Source: DATGMB01 sp035293845
GTDB taxonomy: Bacteria > Acidobacteriota > Terriglobia > Bryobacterales > Bryobacteraceae
Direction of reading: 5' to 3'
DNA length: 64,000 nt
Assembly (NCBI GenBank): GCA_035293845.1
Contig: DATGMB010000324.1
Span: 30,916-94,915, forward strand
Part shown: piece after piece, positions 29,858-39,569 of the stretch
Position numbering within the stretch: position 1 is the first letter of the stretch
How the letters are laid out: each line of letters opens with the position of its first letter
The notes under the pieces: generated by a model
What the model was told of the DNA's origin: nothing
The model's database searches: none
Seen by the model: the letters and a program-made list of their open reading frames with translations, nothing else
Program-made: the position numbers and the translations under genes

Positions 29858-31068
29858 CACCGCACGCCATTCGAGTACGAAAGCTGTCGAAACGCTACAC
29901 CCTCGGCGAGAGCCGTCCCTACCGCCGTCTCCGGCACGCGCCGCGCGGCTGCGGCGGGCCGAACGGCGATACGATCTGGGCGCTCGAAGATGTGGATTTC
30001 GAGGTCCGGCGCGGTGAGGTGGTCGGAGTGATCGGCCATAATGGCGCGGGGAAGAGCACGCTGCTCAAGGTGCTGGCGCGCATCACGGAGCCGACCTCGG
30101 GATGGGCCGATATCTACGGGCGCGTGGGCACGCTGCTCGAAGTCGGAACCGGCTTCCATAACGAGCTGACCGGGCGCGAGAACATCTTCCTCAACGGCGC
30201 CATTTTGGGAATGAAGCGGGCCGAGATCCAGCGCCAGTTCGATGCCATCGTGGCCTTCGCGGAAGTCGAGAAGTTCATCGATACACCGGTGAAGCACTAC
30301 TCGAGCGGCATGTACCTGAAGCTGGCGTTCGCCGTCGCGGCGCACCTCGAGCCCGAGATTCTGTTTGTCGACGAAGTTCTGGCCGTGGGGGACCTGGCGT
30401 TTCAGCAGAAGTGCCTGGGGAAGATGGGGGACGTGGCGCGGCAGGGGCGGACGATCCTGTTCGTCAGCCACAACATGGGCGCGGTGCGGTCGCTGTGCAC
30501 CACGGGCATCGTGCTCGACCGCGGACGGGTGGCACACGCGGGCGACATCACGAGCAGCATCGAATGCTATCACCGGCTCACGGCCGCGCGCGAACAACGG
30601 GCTCCGGCCGAGCGGCAGACCGCCGCTGGCTCGTTCTCCGCGGTCACGCTGAGCAGCCATGGCGGTTCGACGGTGCGGCAGGGCGAGGAGATCGAGGCCG
30701 CGACCGTGCTGCAACTGGAGAGCGCCGTCCCCGGCTTTACGCTGCAATGCGTGCTGGAGGATATGCACCAGCGCCGCATCTTCACGGTCCGACGCGAAAG
30801 CGCGCAACTGGGCGAGCAGCGGCGCTGGCGGGGCGCTTACGCGATCCGCGTCCGCATTCCGGCCGTGTGGCTCGAACCGGGGCTGTACTCGCTGTATTTC
30901 GAGGCGGCGCTGCCTGCCGCGGCGGGCGGGCAGCGCTACGTTTCCGATGTCTTTCACCTGGACGTGGGCGGAAGAAGCGCGGGAGCCAACGCGGTGCTCG
31001 CGCCGGACGTGGCGTGGTCGCTCGACGAGGTGTCCCGGGCGGCCGGGCAGGAGGCGCAAAGTGCTTGA
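29854..31068 (+). CDS. Wzt-like ABC transporter ATP-binding subunit with C-terminal glycan-binding domain
   Basis: A 404-residue protein. The ATPase domain has Walker A GHNGAGKST (about 61-69), the signature HYSSGMYLKLAFAVA (near 150) and Walker B EILFVDEVLAVGD. From about residue 255 a beta-rich extension (AVTLSSHGGSTVRQGEEIEAATVLQLES...) corresponds to the Wzt C-terminal domain that recognises the modified end of the polymer. The ATG at 29854 overlaps the previous stop (ATGA). It would energise the Wzm-like permease encoded about 9 kb upstream. Confidence 0.93.
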   Translation: MTPHAIRVRKLSKRYTLGESRPYRRLRHAPRGCGGPNGDTIWALEDVDFEVRRGEVVGVIGHNGAGKSTLLKVLARITEPTSGWADIYGRVGTLLEVGTGFHNELTGRENIFLNGAILGMKRAEIQRQFDAIVAFAEVEKFIDTPVKHYSSGMYLKLAFAVAAHLEPEILFVDEVLAVGDLAFQQKCLGKMGDVARQGRTILFVSHNMGAVRSLCTTGIVLDRGRVAHAGDITSSIECYHRLTAAREQRAPAERQTAAGSFSAVTLSSHGGSTVRQGEEIEAATVLQLESAVPGFTLQCVLEDMHQRRIFTVRRESAQLGEQRRWRGAYAIRVRIPAVWLEPGLYSLYFEAALPAAAGGQRYVSDVFHLDVGGRSAGANAVLAPDVAWSLDEVSRAAGQEAQSA

Positions 31069-32059
31069 GCAGCCTTTCGCCGGGGCGGCCGGAAGAGCGG
31101 CGGACCCGTGGCTGCCTCTCGCGCCGCTGATGGCCGCGCACGGGGTCACGCTGGATCCGCCGGCATTTTTCACCGCGGTGAACCGCGCCTTTCACGGCTG
31201 CGGGGCGCGATTTTACGACGAATTACACCGGCACATGCGGGAGTCGCTGCCGGAGCAGTTTCAGTATCTGGCGAGCGATTTCCTGGGGCAATATCCGCCG
31301 CCCAGCCACAGAATGAACGCGCTCGATATCGGCTGCGGCACCGGGATGAGTTCGGAGATGCTGCTCGATACGCGCTTCGGCGCGTTTGTGCGGCATATCG
31401 ACCTGTGCGACCCCGCGCAGGAGATGCTGGACGTCTGCGCGGCGCGTAACAGCCTGATGAAGGTGCGGCACCGCATGATCTGCGGCCGCATCGAGAGCCT
31501 GCCGCCGCGGAGCCGGTACGATCTGATTCTGGCGAGCTGCGTTCTGCAGTTCGTGGCCGACCTGCCGGAATTCCTGCGGCAGGTGGCGATGCGGCAGCCG
31601 GCCGGCGCGGTGTTTCTGCACCTGCACGACCCGAACGCGGATGGCGCGGCGGACCCCGAGTGCGCGCGGCGCGTGGAGGAATTCGCGCGGTCCGGGAGCA
31701 GCCTCGTGCGGCGCCTCTCGCGCAGCGTCCGGCGGCGCGATGCCGCGGCGGCGCATGTGGAAGCCGTCAATCGCGAGCTGCTGGAGCGGAACGCGATCGC
31801 GAGCCCGCTCACCGAGGCGGAGATCGCGGCGGTGGTACGGCTGCGCTCGCGCCAGGGGCAGGGCATCTCAATCCGCGAAATGCAAACGCTCATGCCGGAG
31901 TACAAGCTGGTTTCCGTGCGCTCCTACGCGTTTTTCGGCGAGCTGGCTTCGGCGCTGCCGGCCCGGTTCCGCAAGCTGGAGCGCGCGCTGATCGCCGCGC
32001 GGGCGGCCAACGGGACGCAGGTGGGCGCGATCTGGATCAAGACGGAGGGACGGCCGTGA
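31061..32059 (+). CDS. SAM-dependent methyltransferase
   Basis: A 332-residue class I methyltransferase. The SAM-binding motif I is NALDIGCGTGMSSEML, with the acidic HIDLCDPAQEML (motif II) and DLILASCVLQFVADLPEFL (motif IV/V) following. The GTG at 31061 is preceded by AGGAGG six bases upstream and overlaps the Wzt stop by 8 bases. It lies beside Wzt; in ABC-dependent O-polysaccharides a terminal methyl group often acts as the chain-length stop signal recognised by the Wzt C-terminal domain, so this enzyme may make that cap. This is inference. Confidence 0.85.
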   Translation: MLEQPFAGAAGRAADPWLPLAPLMAAHGVTLDPPAFFTAVNRAFHGCGARFYDELHRHMRESLPEQFQYLASDFLGQYPPPSHRMNALDIGCGTGMSSEMLLDTRFGAFVRHIDLCDPAQEMLDVCAARNSLMKVRHRMICGRIESLPPRSRYDLILASCVLQFVADLPEFLRQVAMRQPAGAVFLHLHDPNADGAADPECARRVEEFARSGSSLVRRLSRSVRRRDAAAAHVEAVNRELLERNAIASPLTEAEIAAVVRLRSRQGQGISIREMQTLMPEYKLVSVRSYAFFGELASALPARFRKLERALIAARAANGTQVGAIWIKTEGRP

Positions 32060-33471
32060 AACCCACCATTGCGATGCTGGTCCCGGATGGCGTCGGAGTG
32101 CGCAATTTCATCCTGGGGCGGTTTCTTTCCGAGATGGAGGCCCGGTTCCGGCCGCACGTCTTCCACAATATCCCGGACGGGCTGCTCGACCGGTACACGG
32201 CCCCGGCCAATGCGGGAATCGCGTGGCAGCCGATGGTGCCGTACACCCAGGCGCCGGTTCCGCTGGCCCTGCAATACACGCTGGAGCACGCGCACATGTA
32301 CCGGGCGAATACGCAGGCCATGCGGCGGGCCCTCGCCCGTCCGGTGCGTGGAAAGCTGCGCTCGCAGGTGCTCATCCGCTCCTCGCGGCTGCTGGGCCGC
32401 GTGGGCGCCGTGATGGGGTGCCTGGGCGCGCTGGAGGCGGTGTACTGCGCTGCCGCCGCGGTGCGTCCGGAAGTGGAGCGCTACCGCGAAATTTTCGCGA
32501 ATTTGCGGCCTGCGGTCGTCTTTTGCACCAGCCAGCGGCCCAGCACGGTGCTGCCCGCGGTGCTGGCGGCGAAGGCGCTGGGCATTCCCACGGCCGCGTT
32601 CGTGTTCAGTTGGGATCACCTGACCACGAAGGGCCGCATCGCCGCGCCCTTCGATCACTACCTGGTCTGGAGCCGTCACATGCGGTCCGAACTGCTCCGC
32701 TACTACCCGCACGTGCCGGAGCCGAGCATCCACATCGTGGGGACGCCGCAGTTCGACCCTTACGCCGATGCGTCCCTGCTGTGGACGCGCGAGGAGTTCT
32801 GCCGGCGCATCGGCGCCGACCCGGCGCGCAAGCTGATCTGCTACTCGGGCGGCGACCTGGCCACGTGCCCGGAGGACCCGCAGCACCTGGAGGCGCTGAT
32901 GGAACACGTGCGCTCCGGCGCGATCCGCGGCAATCCGCAGGTGCTGCTGCGGCCCGTGCCGGTGGATAACGGCCGGCGCTACGACGGCGTGTGCAGCCGG
33001 TATCCCGAAGTGAAGCGGCTGATGCCGCAGTGGATCCACGCCGAGCCCGGCAACTGGACGCGCGTGCTGCCGCTGGCCGAGGACGTGCAGTTCCTGGCGA
33101 ATCTGACGCATCACGTGGACGTCAACATCAACCTGGGCTCGACCATGACGCTCGATTTCGGGCTGCACGACCGGCCGGTGGTCAACGTGGCCTTCGATTG
33201 CAGCAATCCGCCGGTGCTGGGCATGCCGGTCTGGGACTATTACTACAACTACGAGCACCTGCGGCCGATCGTGGAGCTGGGGACGACGCGCATCGCGCGC
33301 ACGCGCGAGCAGTTGGCCGAGCACGTGAACGCGTACCTGGAGAATCCGGCGCTCGACCGGGAGGGCCGCCGGCGGCTGGTGGAGATGCAGTTGGACGTGC
33401 CGCCCGGCGAATCGAGCCGCCGCGTGGTGGCCGTGCTCGCGGAGTTGGCTTCCGGCCATGCCGACGCTTGA
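32056..33471 (+). CDS. Putative GT-B-fold transferase (CDP-glycerol transferase-like)
   Basis: A 471-residue protein starting with GTG in a GTGA overlap. The pattern (VVFCTSQRPSTVLPAVLAAKALGIPT, FSWDHLTTKG, DHYLVWSRHMRSELLRYYP, IHIVGTPQFD, and the C-terminal VDVNINLGSTMTLDFGLHDRPVVNV) resembles CDP-glycerol glycerophosphotransferase-like and other GT-B enzymes. I do not see a signal peptide. A role in transferring a sugar or a glycerophosphate-type group to the polymer is likely, but the donor is unknown. Confidence 0.65.
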   Translation: MKPTIAMLVPDGVGVRNFILGRFLSEMEARFRPHVFHNIPDGLLDRYTAPANAGIAWQPMVPYTQAPVPLALQYTLEHAHMYRANTQAMRRALARPVRGKLRSQVLIRSSRLLGRVGAVMGCLGALEAVYCAAAAVRPEVERYREIFANLRPAVVFCTSQRPSTVLPAVLAAKALGIPTAAFVFSWDHLTTKGRIAAPFDHYLVWSRHMRSELLRYYPHVPEPSIHIVGTPQFDPYADASLLWTREEFCRRIGADPARKLICYSGGDLATCPEDPQHLEALMEHVRSGAIRGNPQVLLRPVPVDNGRRYDGVCSRYPEVKRLMPQWIHAEPGNWTRVLPLAEDVQFLANLTHHVDVNINLGSTMTLDFGLHDRPVVNVAFDCSNPPVLGMPVWDYYYNYEHLRPIVELGTTRIARTREQLAEHVNAYLENPALDREGRRRLVEMQLDVPPGESSRRVVAVLAELASGHADA

Positions 33472-34405
33472 GTTGCTGGAACAGACCATGCGGCGGGTCG
33501 GGGCGGCGCTTCCGCCGGAGGAGTTCGTCGCCGCGGTCGCGGAGACGTACCGCAAGGTGCAGGCAGTCTCCGAAGCCACCATGGATGCGCGCTTCCGCCG
33601 CACGCGCGCATATGGCGATTTCCAAGCGCTGTTGCGCGAAGCCGCTTTGCCGGCGGGGGCGCGCGTTCTCGCGCTCGGCTGCGGTCCGGGCATGGCCGGC
33701 CGCAGCGCCGCCTTCGCGGCCGCGGTCACGCGCGAGATTTACCCGGAGGTGAAGATCGAGCAGGCCGCGTTCACGCCGTGCGGCGGGACGGCGGCGCCGG
33801 CGGGGCAGTACGACCTGGTGGTGACGCATTCCTTCCTGCACTTTCTGCTGGACCTGGCGCCTCTGGGCGCGTTCCTCCGCGGCGCTCTGGATTCGGGCGG
33901 CCGTTACGTGATGGCGAACGAGCCCAACGCGCGCTTCTGGCGGAATGCGGAATGCCTGAGCGCGCTCGATCGCGTCGATGCGGACGAGGCGCGGCGCAAC
34001 AGGCTCCGGCGATATACCGATCCATCCCGCTACGCTGCGAAGCTGCTGCGCAGCATCCGGCCGGCGCGGCGGCCGGACCCGACGGCGGGCGTCAACGGTG
34101 TGCTGCGCCAGCGCTTCGGCCTTCGAGGCGAACTGACGGCTCCGGAGATCGCGCGCATCTGCGATCCGTACGTGCCGCACGCCAGGCCCGGCCATCCCAC
34201 GCGGGGGTATGACGGCCTCGACTGGAGCGAGCTCGAAGCCGGGCCGCTGGCCGGCCTGCGCGTGGAAGCGGTGCGCACTTCCGGCTACGTGATGCGGGAC
34301 AACCCGGACCCGGTTCCGGAGCGTTGGCGGGCGCTCGACGGCGGGCTGGCCGCGCGATATCCGCTGGACGGGTGTTCGTTTTCGGCGCTGTGGAGGCGGG
34401 CTTGA
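33458..34405 (+). CDS. SAM-dependent methyltransferase (class I, atypical)
   Basis: A 315-residue protein overlapping the preceding gene by 14 bases. Motif I reads RVLALGCGPGMAGRSAAFA, followed by DLVVTHSFLHFLLDLAPLG and a YVMANEPNARFW segment. The C-terminal part is longer than a minimal methyltransferase and may bind substrate. It is the second methyltransferase of the cluster, probably for sugar O-methylation. Confidence 0.75.
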   Translation: MPTLELLEQTMRRVGAALPPEEFVAAVAETYRKVQAVSEATMDARFRRTRAYGDFQALLREAALPAGARVLALGCGPGMAGRSAAFAAAVTREIYPEVKIEQAAFTPCGGTAAPAGQYDLVVTHSFLHFLLDLAPLGAFLRGALDSGGRYVMANEPNARFWRNAECLSALDRVDADEARRNRLRRYTDPSRYAAKLLRSIRPARRPDPTAGVNGVLRQRFGLRGELTAPEIARICDPYVPHARPGHPTRGYDGLDWSELEAGPLAGLRVEAVRTSGYVMRDNPDPVPERWRALDGGLAARYPLDGCSFSALWRRA

Positions 34406-34409
34406 GCCG

Positions 34410-35558
34410 ATGAAGATCTGTTTCGTGTGCGGAGAATATCCCCCGGCGCGGCATGGCGGGATCGGCAGCGTGACGCAGGTGCTCGGGCGCGCGCTGGCGG
34501 CGGCGGGGCACGAGGTCCGGTCGGTGGGATTGTATCCGGCGCGAGAGGCGGAGGCCTGCACGGAGGAATCCGATCGCGGCGTGGCGGTGCATCGCATTCC
34601 GATGCCGCGAGGGCGGCTGGGATGGGCGCGCGGCCGGAAACGGCTGTTCGACATCGTCGCGCGGTGGGCCAAGCGGAAGGAAATTGACGTCGTGGAGGTG
34701 CCGGATTGGGAAGGCTATGCCGCGGGCTGGCCGTCGCTCGGCGTGCCGGTGGTGGCGCGGCTGCACGGCTCGTCCAGCTATTTCGCGCGCGAGATGCGCG
34801 CGCCCGTGCGCTGGCCGGATTACTGCCTGGAAGCGGCATCCTTTCACCGCGCCGATGACTGCTGCTCGACCAGCGCTTATACGGCAGCGCGAACGCAGCG
34901 GCTCTTCGGGCGCCGGCGGCGGCCGGTCGAGGTGCTGTTCAACCCTGTCGACCTGCCGCCCGAACCGCAGGGACCGCGGGCGGCGAACCGCGTGGTATTT
35001 GCCGGCACGCTGACGGCGAAGAAGGGTGTGATCCCGCTGATCGAGGCCTGGCCGGAGGTGGTACGGAACTGCCCGGCGGCCGAGCTGCATCTCTTCGGCA
35101 GGGACGAAGGCGCGCCGGACGGGCGTCCGATGGCCGAAGTGCTCCAGGAAATGCTGCCCGCAGATACGCGCGATTCCGTGCATTTCCACGGCGCGGTGGA
35201 GCGCGAGCGGGTGCAGCGGGAATTCGCGGCCTGCCGCGCGGCGGTCTTTCCGTCATTCGCGGAGGCGTTCAGCATGGCGCCGCTCGAGGCCATGGCGCAG
35301 GCGTGCCCGGTGATTTATTCGCGCCGGTCGAGCGGGCCGGAGCTGATCGATTCCGGCCGGGACGGGCTGCTGGTGGATCCGGGGCGGCCGGCGGAGATCG
35401 CGGAGGCAATTGTGCGGCTGCTGCGCGACGGCGAGTTGTGCGCGCGGCTCGGCGCGGCGGGGCGGCGTACGGTGGCGGAGCGGTTCGCAACGGGCGTCCT
35501 GCGGGAGCGCAATGAGCAGTTTTACGCGGATGCGATCCGCAGACATCGGGGACGATGA
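34410..35558 (+). CDS. GT4-family glycosyltransferase
   Basis: A 382-residue GT-B glycosyltransferase. The N-terminal domain opens with CFVCGEYPPARHGGIGSVTQVLGRALAAAGHEV, and the C-terminal nucleotide-binding domain has VVFAGTLTAKKGVIPLIEAW and the EX7E-type FPSFAEAFSMAPLEAMAQACPVI. It uses a nucleotide-sugar donor on the cytoplasmic face. Its stop overlaps the next start (ATGA). Confidence 0.9.
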   Translation: MKICFVCGEYPPARHGGIGSVTQVLGRALAAAGHEVRSVGLYPAREAEACTEESDRGVAVHRIPMPRGRLGWARGRKRLFDIVARWAKRKEIDVVEVPDWEGYAAGWPSLGVPVVARLHGSSSYFAREMRAPVRWPDYCLEAASFHRADDCCSTSAYTAARTQRLFGRRRRPVEVLFNPVDLPPEPQGPRAANRVVFAGTLTAKKGVIPLIEAWPEVVRNCPAAELHLFGRDEGAPDGRPMAEVLQEMLPADTRDSVHFHGAVERERVQREFAACRAAVFPSFAEAFSMAPLEAMAQACPVIYSRRSSGPELIDSGRDGLLVDPGRPAEIAEAIVRLLRDGELCARLGAAGRRTVAERFATGVLRERNEQFYADAIRRHRGR

Positions 35559-36631
35559 TACGGCGGCGTCATATGACGAAACTCCCGGGGTGGCGCGCGG
35601 AGGCGCGGCGCCGCCACGGCGCGCTCGAGGATTGCGGGCTGGTGATCGCTACCTACAACCGGCGCGCGGAGGTGCTGCGGCTGCTGGGAAGCCTGCTGGC
35701 GATTCCCGATCCGCCAGCCGAGGTCGTGGTGGTGGATGGCTGCCCGCCCGCGCAGCTCGGCGCGGAGCTGCGGCGGTGGGTCGATTCGAGCGCCGCGCCG
35801 TTCGACTTCGTTTATGTGGAAAGCCCGCCCGGCCTGACGCGGCAGCGCAACGTGGGGGTGGACCTGAGCAGCCGGCCGTACGTGTACTTCCTGGATGACG
35901 ACGCCGTGCCGCTCCCCGGCTATTTCCGGGAAATGGCGCGCGTCTTCGCGGAAGACCGCGAGCGGCGCATCGGCGGGATCGCGGGCTGCGTGATCAACGA
36001 AATGGACCGTCCGCTGGCGGGGCGATGGCGGCTGCGCTTCGCGCTCGGCATCGTGCCGCGGATTGAACCGATGATCTACTATCCTTCGGGCACGCACGTG
36101 CCGCGCAGCGTGCTGAAGCCGTTTTCGGGCGTGAGGCGGATCGACGTGATGCCCGGCTGCGCGTGGACGTTCCGCCGCGAAGTCTTCGAGACGGAGCGCT
36201 TCTCCTGCTTTTTCGGAGGATATTCGCAGGGCGAGGATCTGGAAATGTCGCTGCGAGTGGGACGGCGCTGGCAACTGGTCTGCTGCGGCGACGCGCGCAT
36301 TCTGCACCTGCCGGCCGAACACGGCCGGCCGGTTTCCTACGCGCGGGGGGTGATGGAGATGCGGAACCGCTATTTCATCTGGAAGCGGCACACGCCGCAT
36401 CCCGCGCCGCGCCACCGCGTCTCGTTCTGGGCGGACACGGCGCTGCTGGTGGCGATGGATGCCGCGTGGTTCTGCCGGCGGCCGTGGCAGTGGCAGCCGC
36501 TGGGCCACGCCGCCGGGACGCTGCGCGAAATGATCCGCTGCCTGCGCCGGCCGCCGCGGTTCGAAGAGCCGCCGGCGCGCCGCGAATACGAGCTGGCGGA
36601 CGCCGGCGAGCGCGAGCTGGCGGCCGGGTGA
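35555..36631 (+). CDS. GT2-family glycosyltransferase
   Basis: A 358-residue GT-A glycosyltransferase. The fold opens with GLVIATYNRRAEVLRLLGSLLA, has VVVVDGCPP, the metal-binding DDDAVPLPGYF segment at about 110-120, and a QGEDLEMSLRVG motif near the catalytic base. The ATG at 35555 overlaps the preceding stop. It probably adds one residue of the repeat unit. Confidence 0.88.
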   Translation: MIRRRHMTKLPGWRAEARRRHGALEDCGLVIATYNRRAEVLRLLGSLLAIPDPPAEVVVVDGCPPAQLGAELRRWVDSSAAPFDFVYVESPPGLTRQRNVGVDLSSRPYVYFLDDDAVPLPGYFREMARVFAEDRERRIGGIAGCVINEMDRPLAGRWRLRFALGIVPRIEPMIYYPSGTHVPRSVLKPFSGVRRIDVMPGCAWTFRREVFETERFSCFFGGYSQGEDLEMSLRVGRRWQLVCCGDARILHLPAEHGRPVSYARGVMEMRNRYFIWKRHTPHPAPRHRVSFWADTALLVAMDAAWFCRRPWQWQPLGHAAGTLREMIRCLRRPPRFEEPPARREYELADAGERELAAG

Positions 36632-36750
36632 ACCGAATCGAGCTGCCGCCGCGCTCGCGGCAGCTTTGCGTGCCGGCGGCCCTCCGCGGACGGTGCGGGT
36701 ATCTTCCTCCGAGTACCCCTCCGCAACCGTGGCAGGACCGCCGGCTCTCA

Positions 36751-37785
36751 ATGACTGAACTTTCCGTTATGCCTTCGGTGCCGCTTCGCAATCGGATGAA
36801 ATCGCTGCTGGGGACCGCGCTATGGCCGTTCCCGGCTTCGCTCGCCTCGCGCTGGCTGCTCGGCCGCGAGCAGGGGCTGGTGCTGACGTTCCACTATATC
36901 GGCACCCCGGTGCTGGCCGGTGTGGGCGAGGATTTGTTTCTGCCGCCGGAGGAGTTCCGGCGGACGCTCGACTTCATCGCGCGGCACCTGGCGCCTCTCC
37001 CGCCCGTCGAGTTCCTGGAGCGGATGGCATCCGGAACGCTGCCGCCGCGGGCCACGCTGATCACCTTCGACGACTGCCTGCACGAAACCGTGACGCAGGC
37101 CGAGGTGGAGCTGCGCAAGCGCGGGCTGGCGGCATGCTTTTTCGCCTGTCCCGGGCTGATGGCGGAAGGGCGCACGGTACCCAGCCTGGAGCTGATGTGG
37201 ATGTGTGCGCAGGCGCGGCCCGGGCAGTACCGCGTACGGACGGGCGCGGACGGTGCCGCGGAGATCGCGATCGGCGATCATGCCTCGCGGCTCGCCGCCT
37301 ACGCGCGGCTCTGGCCCGCGCTGCTCGGCACGGCGAGCCACGGGCATGCGGCGCTGCTCGGCGGGATGCGCGAGGACTTCGGGCTGAGCGGCGGGCCGCC
37401 TGCGTGCCTGCGCGTGGCGAACTGGCAGATGCTGGAGACGCTGGACGGCCACGGCATGCTGGTCGGCAATCACACGATGCTGCACTCCACGGTCACGGCC
37501 GACGGCGCCGCGCGATTCGAAGCCGATGCCGCGCTGGCGTATGAGCTGCTGGAGGAGCGCATCGGCCGACGCCCGCGCGTCTTTTGCTACCCCTACGGAC
37601 GCCGGGCGGACCAGGCGCAGCCTGCCGAAGACGCGCTGCGGCGGCTGGGGACGCAATTCGCGTTCGTTACGCAGGGCGGTGTGGCGAGCGCGCGGCGGAG
37701 CGGCTGCCTGGGCCTGCGGCGCGAGGACGCGTCCTATTCGGCCAAGGCGGCGCGATTGGCGCCGCTGCTGGCGTTTTTGCGATAG
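36751..37785 (+). CDS. Polysaccharide deacetylase family protein
   Basis: A 344-residue NodB-type protein, second of the three. Motifs are LVLTFHYIGTPV, LITFDDCLHETV (Asp pair), GNHTMLHSTV (His metal ligands, H-x3-H) and FCYPYGRR. No signal peptide is evident. The start is uncertain: ATG at 36751 has no clear ribosome-binding site, while a GTG at 36628 in the same frame overlaps the previous stop (GTGA) and would add 41 residues of low-complexity sequence. Confidence 0.85.
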   Translation: MTELSVMPSVPLRNRMKSLLGTALWPFPASLASRWLLGREQGLVLTFHYIGTPVLAGVGEDLFLPPEEFRRTLDFIARHLAPLPPVEFLERMASGTLPPRATLITFDDCLHETVTQAEVELRKRGLAACFFACPGLMAEGRTVPSLELMWMCAQARPGQYRVRTGADGAAEIAIGDHASRLAAYARLWPALLGTASHGHAALLGGMREDFGLSGGPPACLRVANWQMLETLDGHGMLVGNHTMLHSTVTADGAARFEADAALAYELLEERIGRRPRVFCYPYGRRADQAQPAEDALRRLGTQFAFVTQGGVASARRSGCLGLRREDASYSAKAARLAPLLAFLR

Positions 37786-37794
37786 CGCGAAAGC

Positions 37795-38952
37795 ATGGAA
37801 CTCGAACTTCTGGATCCACAGCAGGACCGCGCGGCGGTCGCGGCGGTGTGGCGGGCGCTGGCGGAGGTCTCGCCGCATTCCTATTTTCTCTCGTGGGGCT
37901 TTGTCGAGACGTGGCTGGACAGCCTGCCGCGGGGCACGGATCTCAGGCTGGCGGTGCTGCGGGAGCGCGGCGCAGCCACTGCTGCTGCTGCGTTTCTGGG
38001 GCGCTCGCGCGTGGTGCGGCAGAAGCTGTTCCGCAGCGAGGCGTGGCTGCTGAACCAGACGGGCAGCCGCGCGCTCGATCAGCTCTATATCGAGGATAAC
38101 GGACTGCTCCTCGACCCGCGCGCGAATCTCACGCTGACGGATCTGGCGGAGCGGCTGCCGGGGAATTGGGAGGAGCTGTACCTTTCCGGCATCGATCCGC
38201 GCAGCGCGACGGGCGCGATGCTCGATGGCGTGCGGCCGCCCTACCAGGTGCTGATCGCGAACCGGATTCCGGCGCCCTACGTGGATCTGGCGGCGACCCG
38301 GAACAAGGATTATCTCGCTCTGGTCAGCGCCAATACGCGCGCGCAGATCCGCCGCTGCTACAAGCTCTACGGCGAGCGCGGGCCGGTGCGGCGCGAGGTG
38401 GCGGAGGACGCGGCGTCCGCTCTCGAAATCTACGGCGAGCTGGTCGAACTGCACCAGGGATGGTGGCGGCGGCGCGGCGGGCGCGGGGCGTTCGCTTCGC
38501 CGTATTTCGACGCTTTCCACCGCAGCCTGATCGCGCGGCGCTTCGCGGCGGGCGAGATTCAACTCCTGCGCGTGCGGGCGGGCGCGGAGACGATCGGGTG
38601 CCTGTACAGCTTCGTGTGGAAGGGCACCGTGTCGTTTTACCAGAGCGGCTTCCGGTGGGAGGACGACAACCGGCTGAAGCCCGGTTTCCTCTGCCACACC
38701 GAAGCGGTGCGGCACAATGCGGAGCGCGGCCACGCGGTGTACGACTTCATGGCCAGCTTCGACGAGTACAAGCTGCGCATGGCCACGCACCGGCGGGAGC
38801 TGGTCTGGGCGCGGCTGCAGAAGCCGCGGCTTAAGTTTGCGGTGGAGCGGATGATGCGCTCGGGCGCGCTGCGCGCGATGGAGCACTACCGCCGGTGGAA
38901 GTCGGGCCGGAAGCGTCCGGCGCGGGCGCGGGCCGCGGAGATGGCGTGTTGA
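37795..38952 (+). CDS. GNAT family acetyltransferase (BioF2/CelD-like)
   Basis: A 385-residue protein with the Acetyltransf_6 pattern: an N-terminal domain with FLSWGFVETWLD, then a region with VSANTRAQIRRCYKLYGERGPVRRE and a C-terminal core with IQLLRVRAGAETIGCLYSFVWKGTVSFYQSGF and DFMASFDEYKLRMAT. Such genes are common in exopolysaccharide clusters (related to CelD and FemAB-type proteins) and are presumed to acylate the polymer or precursor. Confidence 0.8.
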   Translation: MELELLDPQQDRAAVAAVWRALAEVSPHSYFLSWGFVETWLDSLPRGTDLRLAVLRERGAATAAAAFLGRSRVVRQKLFRSEAWLLNQTGSRALDQLYIEDNGLLLDPRANLTLTDLAERLPGNWEELYLSGIDPRSATGAMLDGVRPPYQVLIANRIPAPYVDLAATRNKDYLALVSANTRAQIRRCYKLYGERGPVRREVAEDAASALEIYGELVELHQGWWRRRGGRGAFASPYFDAFHRSLIARRFAAGEIQLLRVRAGAETIGCLYSFVWKGTVSFYQSGFRWEDDNRLKPGFLCHTEAVRHNAERGHAVYDFMASFDEYKLRMATHRRELVWARLQKPRLKFAVERMMRSGALRAMEHYRRWKSGRKRPARARAAEMAC

Positions 38953-39569
38953 TAGTGCGGAGCGCTTTGCGGGCCGGCGCGGCGGCGTGCTCGTTCCGCC
39001 GCAAAATTCTCTTCGAGAGCGGGCTGGATGACCCGCGGCCGGCCGCCGCATCCCTCGCGGTGAGCTTCCGCTACGGCGGCGAAGCGGACCTGGCGGCGCT
39101 CACGGCGCCGGAATTCGGCTACAGCGCCCCAGCACGCGAGTTCGGCCGCGAGCGGCTGCGCGCGGGCGACCGCTTCGTGCTGTGCGAAGCGGAGGGGCGC
39201 GTGGTGTTCTATGCGTGGGTGATGTTCGGGCAGCTCGACCTGAGCTGCGGGCATTACGTGCCGCTGAGCGCGGATCGCGCGTACACGTACAAGCTCTACA
39301 CCGTGCCGGCGTATCGCGGGCTGCGGATCTGCCCGGCTTACTATTCGTTTCTCAAGCGGGAGCTGCGCGCGATGGGCTACGGCCGCGTGCTGGCGTGGGT
39401 GAAGGCGGGCAACCGCGCCTCGATTCGCGCACACACGCGGGCCGGCTTCCAGCCGGTGGGGACGATCTGGCATTTCCGGCTGCTGGGGCAGTCGTATTTT
39501 GTGAGGCCAAGGGTGCTCGGGGAGGCGGCTGCCTCGCGCGCCGTGCAGGAGACCGAATGCGGCTACTGA
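38946..39569 (+). CDS. GNAT family acetyltransferase
   Basis: A 207-residue acetyltransferase. The core has VLCEAEGRVVFYAWVMFGQLDL, then YKLYTVPAYRGLRICPAYYSFL, in which RGLRICPA is the acyl-CoA loop, and VKAGNRASIRAHTRAGFQPVGTIW, typical of GNAT motif B. The start is ambiguous between GTG at 38946 and TTG at 38949, both overlapping the previous gene; GGAG lies at 38937-38940. A sugar N- or O-acetylation role is likely. Confidence 0.78.
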   Translation: MLIVRSALRAGAAACSFRRKILFESGLDDPRPAAASLAVSFRYGGEADLAALTAPEFGYSAPAREFGRERLRAGDRFVLCEAEGRVVFYAWVMFGQLDLSCGHYVPLSADRAYTYKLYTVPAYRGLRICPAYYSFLKRELRAMGYGRVLAWVKAGNRASIRAHTRAGFQPVGTIWHFRLLGQSYFVRPRVLGEAAASRAVQETECGY